Assembly: GCA_036320915.1 (NCBI GenBank)
Contig: JAXBDG010000003.1
Location: forward strand, 1,674,001 to 1,738,000
Length of the DNA stretch: 64,000 nucleotides
DNA from: Linnemannia elongata
Lineage: Eukaryota; Mortierellomycota; Mortierellomycetes; Mortierellales; Mortierellaceae
Direction of reading: 5' to 3'
A model generated the notes under the pieces. It did not search any database and was not told the DNA's origin. It saw only the letters and a list, made by a program, of their open reading frames with translations. Below are positions 59,581 to 64,000 of the stretch, piece after piece. The translations under genes and the position numbers were made by a program. Numbering within the stretch: the stretch's first letter is position 1; the number at the start of each line of letters is the position of its first letter.

Positions 59581-61443
59581 CTAATCGTCCTTGAAACGCT
59601 TGCCGAGAGCAGGCGAAGACGATCCAGAGACAAACGACCGAGGAGATGATGGCCTCGACGAACCAGAATGGTTCGACTCGGCATCGGTCTCGGTGGTAGC
59701 TGGGCTAGTGGGCGCTGATCCAGAAGTGGAGGAGGAACCGCTTGACTGGTCCAGGTTCAGGCGGGAGGGACGAGAGCGGCCCTTGGGCATTGATGAGCTA
59801 CCCTGGCCACCGTCCTCGGCAATGGTTGCCAAAGCAGACTGGACCAAGGCAGCATTGGCCTCGACATCAAGGTTCAAAGTGGTGACAGAGTGCATCGAAT
59901 CGCGGCTGTGGCGACGGCTCTTGCCGCCATAACCGCTCGAATGAGAGCTCGAGTTGCGGGGTGAGTTAGCAGGCGAGTTGCGGGGCGAAGGACGAGGCGA
60001 GTTGACAGTGACCAAGACCTCCATCCAGGATTCGTATCCCTGCCAGCCGTTCCAGCTCTGACGGTTCGAAGCGTTCTTCTTGGGTCCAGACGTGGGCGAG
60101 GCAGGTGCAGACTGGGAGAGGGGACGTTCCTCCATCTCAGAGTCGACAGAAACGACAACAACAGTGGCCATCTCCTCGATTTCGCTTTCGTCTTCATCTT
60201 GATCCACATCCCATTCCTTGTCCTGCTTGAAGCCAACAAAGTCTTCGTCATTATGGGCAGCATCGAAGAGGGTCTGCTTCTCCTGGTGGTTCATGGCGTC
60301 ACCAAGATCGTGGATGACATGGGAGGCCTTGGCGTTGTGGTGAATCGAGGGCAAGACAGAGGGCAAGAAGAAGGAGCCGATCCAAAAGGCGACAACAGCG
60401 TATCCGGCGCCTCCGACGAGATCGACGACGTAGTGGTGACCGAGGTACATGGTAGCCCACCAGATCCAGAAGACGTAGCCGACGACAAAGGGGATGGAGC
60501 GGGGGCCAAAGATGTAGACGAGGAAGAAAGCCAATTGCCAGGCGCAGGCAGAGTGGAGGGAGGGGAAGGCGCCAAAGACGAGGGGGGAAGCGGTGAAGGT
60601 TGACTTGTACATGTTTGTTCCAAGGATGTCATCGACACGGGCCAAGCCGCCGGGGCTGCCGGGCATGGCATAGGTAGCGGGCTCGAAAGAACCGTAGTTG
60701 GTCTCGTACCCTGTATAGATAAACGCATAGGAAATTTTTTTTGGATTAGTGTGCTGCTCTCTTTCTTTCTTTTTTGGGTCTTTTTAGACCATTAACTCAG
60801 TGACGAACTTTCTAGTGTCTAGACCCATAAAAATGACGACAAGCTTGGTACACAACTTACATGGTGGAGCGCAGGGGAAGAAAATCTGGGTGAGAACACC
60901 AGCGAGGTTCATGTAGCCAAAGGTTCTGGCAAAGACGGGCAAAGTTCCGGGAGGACCAAAGTACACAATCAATGCGGCAGTGATGAAGGGAAGCGCAAAG
61001 TGAAGAACGCCGTAAGGCATCCAGGCAAGAAGATCCTTGAGAGGGCTCGTTGTCTGGGCGAGGAGCTCAGAGATGTTGCCGCCATACAGGATGTTTTCGA
61101 GAGCAGGGAGGACAGAGGTAAAAATATGAGGTCTCCACTCTGAGGGGATGAATCGACAGCAATAGAAAAGGATCAACCAGGCAGCGATGGCGAGGAAGGG
61201 GAGCATGAATTGGCGAGTCTTTCTGGGGATCAAGAGGCCAATGGCGCCGAAGGCGATAGGTAGCTTGAACCAGATGGGCTTATCCATGATAAAGTAGCAG
61301 AAGGAGAAGAGGGCGAAGAGGAAGACGTATTGGAGGTCGTAGAGTGTGTAACGGTGTTTCTGGAGGGGGCGGATAGTGGAGACGACAAAGGCCTTTGAAG
61401 CCTTTGTAACCCTGCGGTAGCGCAGGTTGAGGTTTGAGATCAT
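59581..61443 (-). CDS. AUR1: Inositol phosphorylceramide synthase catalytic subunit
   Basis: Transfers phosphoinositol from phosphatidylinositol to ceramide in the Golgi, an essential fungal sphingolipid step and the target of aureobasidin A. Exons 61443-60861 and 60710-59581 join in phase to give 570 residues. Several hydrophobic segments span 35-330. Signatures: FFPCAPPWYETNYG, MPGSPGGLARVDDI, then the PAP2-type catalytic motifs FGAFPSLHSACAW (His247) and YLGHHYVVDLVGGAG (His287, Asp291). The His-His-Asp spacing matches yeast Aur1. The C-terminal 240 residues are a cytosolic-type tail rich in acidic patches, then Ser/Pro/Arg repeats (PRPSPRNSPANSPRN), making it much longer than the yeast protein (about 400). 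The tail may be phosphorylated. The core assignment is firm. Confidence 0.94.
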
Positions 61444-64000
61444 TGTGTGAAGGTGAATGGAGGAATGAGAGTTGTGTAAGAGAGAAAGAGAAAAGAAAGT
61501 GAGGAGTTGTCGGGTGGAGGGTGAAAGAGAAGGAGAAGAGAGAGGTAGTTATGGTCACAGGAAGTTGAGTATAGAAAGAGTAGAAGAGTAGTAGGGGAGT
61601 GAATTAAAGAGGGGAATGGTGGTGTGCGGCAGTAAGGAGGAAGAGGAGGAGAGAGAGAGTGTGTGTGTGTGTGAGGTAAAGTAATGATAAGAAAGAGAAA
61701 GGTATATGATTATGAGGATATTGCACACACGAGAAGATTAACGGTTGGATAGAGAAAAGCTGAAGAAGAAAAAGAAGTGAAAAAAAAAAAAGAAGCGGGA
61801 GCCAGCAGGTTTTTATTTGGTCGTCTTTGATCGTTGTTGTTTGAGTTGTTTGTTTATGTGTGTGTGTGTGTGCAGGTGGATGACGAGTGAGAACGAGGCA
61901 AGACAAGGTGAGGGGTCCGGTCGAAATGCGATCAGTGTCACTGGCCCGCTGGCCGGGTATTCATCATCGCAGCAGAGATAGAGAGAGAGAGAGAAAAAAC
62001 TTTATTCCACTGGGCAATTTGTAATATGATGTCTATAACTGAATTGTACTCAATACAAACGAGAAAAAAAGGGTGATCCTAGGGCCGAACAATTGGTTGA
62101 ACTTTCACGGTCCGTCTTGTTCCCTTTTTCCTTTTTTCCTTCTCCTCTGGCATGTCCGATGACGACCCAGATCGTACGCAAACAAACACAAACCCCTGTC
62201 CACTGTCCACCCGTTGCGCAGATACATTACTCGCATACTCGCACACTGCTGACTGTACAACGCGCGCTCGTCCAATTGCTCAGCATCGCAAAATGACGAC
62301 CGCTTTACCCAGAAACCATGCCCTTTTTTCCTCATTTTCATTTCCAACTGCCGCCTGAATAATAATCCACCACGCGTGAAAAACAGACAGCACTCTCATT
62401 TTTTGTTGGCATCCAGGTCGGACTCGCCTCTATTTGTCAACCTCTATCGGTCTTGCCTAATGATTATTCCCTTCTCTTAAAAGCACACCCTTCCTCCCGC
62501 ATCAAAAAAAAAATCACTCAATTGCTCCTTTTATCTCTGTCTACTCCTCCCCGTCCGCTCCTTTGGTCTCAACTCTCACGGTCTCTCGCGCTCTGCCTTG
62601 TGTATTCATCTGTTCGTCGGTGTATCTATTTCATCTTTTTGGATGCAGGTGCTGTTGATGTTGCTTAGCGTCTGTCTGTCCGTCACCCCCTTCCCCTCTT
62701 CCTCCGCCATCAATGGTGTTGTCGCCTTGCATAATGTCCGTCTCCACCCCCTCTCTTTCGCCTCCTCTCTCTCTGTCTCTACATTTACACTCGTATGTCA
62801 TCCTTTCGCCCCCTTGCTCGGGTTTCCCCTTTTCATCCATCGGGGTCCCCTCTCCCTTCCTCAACAACCCTGCGTCATGATCATAACTAATCGATACCAT
62901 TTAGACAACTCAATGTGCTGTGTGTCGGCAACACCTTTTGGATGTGGCTTCTGGCTCCTGTGGATTCGATCCCATCCTAACCCTGCATCCATGCAAACCA
63001 CCCCCTTTCCTATCCTCCTTTCTCGCTTTCGCTTCGGCTTCTTTCGCTCCTACTCATCATCGCCTATCCTTCTCCATGCTGTAATCGCAATCATCCCCTT
63101 CCCCCTATTTACCCATTGTTGACAAACAAAAAAAACACCCACGCGAGCGCTGCTTTAAAAAAAGAGAAAAACAGGGTTTTTCTCACGTATGTACGTATGC
63201 AATCCCGCTCTGTCCGTAGAAAGCGGAAATATTTTTTTGCTGCTCTGTGCTCAACAATTGTTTGAGTCCTTTTTTTTTAGATTCAACCAGGCGGCATAAA
63301 AAACTCCCGGTTTGCTCCCGGTAGAGAATGATGGGATAGGGTCAATGATGGGGCCGAGTGAACGGAAAGCGAGGGAAAATAATTCAGGATTGATTTTGGT
63401 GGTGATGGTGAGGATTGGTGAGAGCCAGGGTGGTTATTTGGTGAAATGTCATTTTGAAGGTACCTTATTGCTAGACTACCCACATGACAGACAAACAGAG
63501 AGGAGTATAGTGAGCATGGCAAAGGCAAAAAGACGTCAGGAACCGAGAATAAGTCAAAAAAATGAACACGTCGTTGTTTATACTCCTTGGCTCCTTGGCT
63601 CCTTGGCAAGTGCGAAAACAGGAAGAACGTCTACTTCTTGCCAAGCGTTCCTTGCGTTAATAGGTTTTATTTCCATTTTGTTTTGTTGAGTGGCCACTCT
63701 TGTTCTCGTTCAAACAAGGAGGTACATGGTCTAGTCCCTGCCTTAGAACCTTCAGTGTCAAATGAAGAAAATCAGGTCAAGCAACGATGAATACGCAACT
63801 GCGCGGGCACGCAGAATTCCTCTGTGTGTGTGTGCGTTGTTGTTGCGTTATCGATCCTGCTCTTGTCTAGAAAGTCGATTTGTTGTGTGTGTTACTAACC
63901 TGTTTGGACAAATAAACAAAAAAAACATATCGCGTGGTCATGATGCGTGCGTATGTGGCCATGCACCAACTCTCAAACGTACAACATCGAACAGCAATCA
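61444..64000. other. AUR1 promoter and leader, then gene-poor right edge
   Basis: 61450-61900 is AG-rich on plus (AUR1 leader) with TG microsatellites (near 61655 and 61855) and a GA microsatellite (61977-61994). From about 62400 to 63120 the plus strand is CT-rich, like plus-strand leaders elsewhere here, so a plus-strand gene may begin beyond 64000. A CTCCTTGG triple repeat lies near 63586-63609. No supported coding region. Confidence 0.45.
61855..61994 (+). repeat. TG and GA microsatellites
   Basis: A TG run starts at about 61858 and a GA run lies at about 61977-61994, in the AUR1 upstream region. Confidence 0.7.

Noticed and set aside
62598..63122. 174-codon plus-strand open frame near the right edge
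   Set aside because: Hydrophobic and Ser-rich because the strand is CT-rich; no family motif.

Overview
The window reads as nuclear DNA of an early-diverging fungus, most likely Mucoromycota in the broad sense and probably Mortierella-like. Genes carry many short introns (GTAAGT/GTATGT donors, CTAAC-like branch points, TAG/CAG acceptors). Proteins carry Gln/His/Ser-rich tracts. The transcribed strand is CT-rich upstream of start codons, and long poly(dA:dT) tracts dot the promoters. The organism assignment is inference. I saw no rRNA, tRNA, CRISPR array or recognisable transposon.

Left part (1-10 kb): the 5' part of a minus-strand beta-helix (pectin-lyase-fold-like) protein runs off the left edge. 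It is followed by a nine-exon plus-strand gene for the two-domain molybdenum cofactor enzyme (gephyrin/CnxE type). After a long gene-poor stretch comes one hypothetical plus-strand ORF (9345-10097).

Middle (10-36.5 kb): another gene-poor, pyrimidine-rich stretch leads to a Con7-like C2H2 transcription factor (19974-22005). Next is an R3H-SUZ RNA-binding protein (24325-27710), convergent with a large Zn2Cys6 transcription factor whose zinc cluster is split by micro-exons (27929-32363). A doubtful short spliced ORF (34152-34432) and a GET5/UBL4-like ubiquitin-like protein (35333-36418) follow.

Right part (37-64 kb) is gene-dense. It holds an HSL-type alpha/beta hydrolase, mitochondrial tyrosyl-tRNA synthetase, a secreted C2-domain protein and retromer subunit VPS26. 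These are followed by a fused lysine-ketoglutarate reductase/saccharopine dehydrogenase (AASS), a pepsin-like aspartic protease and an unrecognised helical protein. The last two genes are a PARP-RING-Deltex fusion protein and inositol phosphorylceramide synthase AUR1.

The most notable gene is at 55287-58641. One polypeptide joins an ADP-ribosyltransferase (PARP) catalytic domain with an intact H-Y-E triad to a RING-H2 finger and a Deltex C-terminal domain. It looks like a single-chain counterpart of the animal PARP9/DTX3L pair, which would couple ADP-ribosylation to ubiquitination. The AASS fusion is also notable, because yeasts and filamentous ascomycetes use separate LYS1 and LYS9 enzymes. 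Most genes are housekeeping and show no operon-like functional grouping. All exon models are hand-built from splice signals and reading phase; every multi-exon model given with confidence above 0.6 is in phase across all its junctions.
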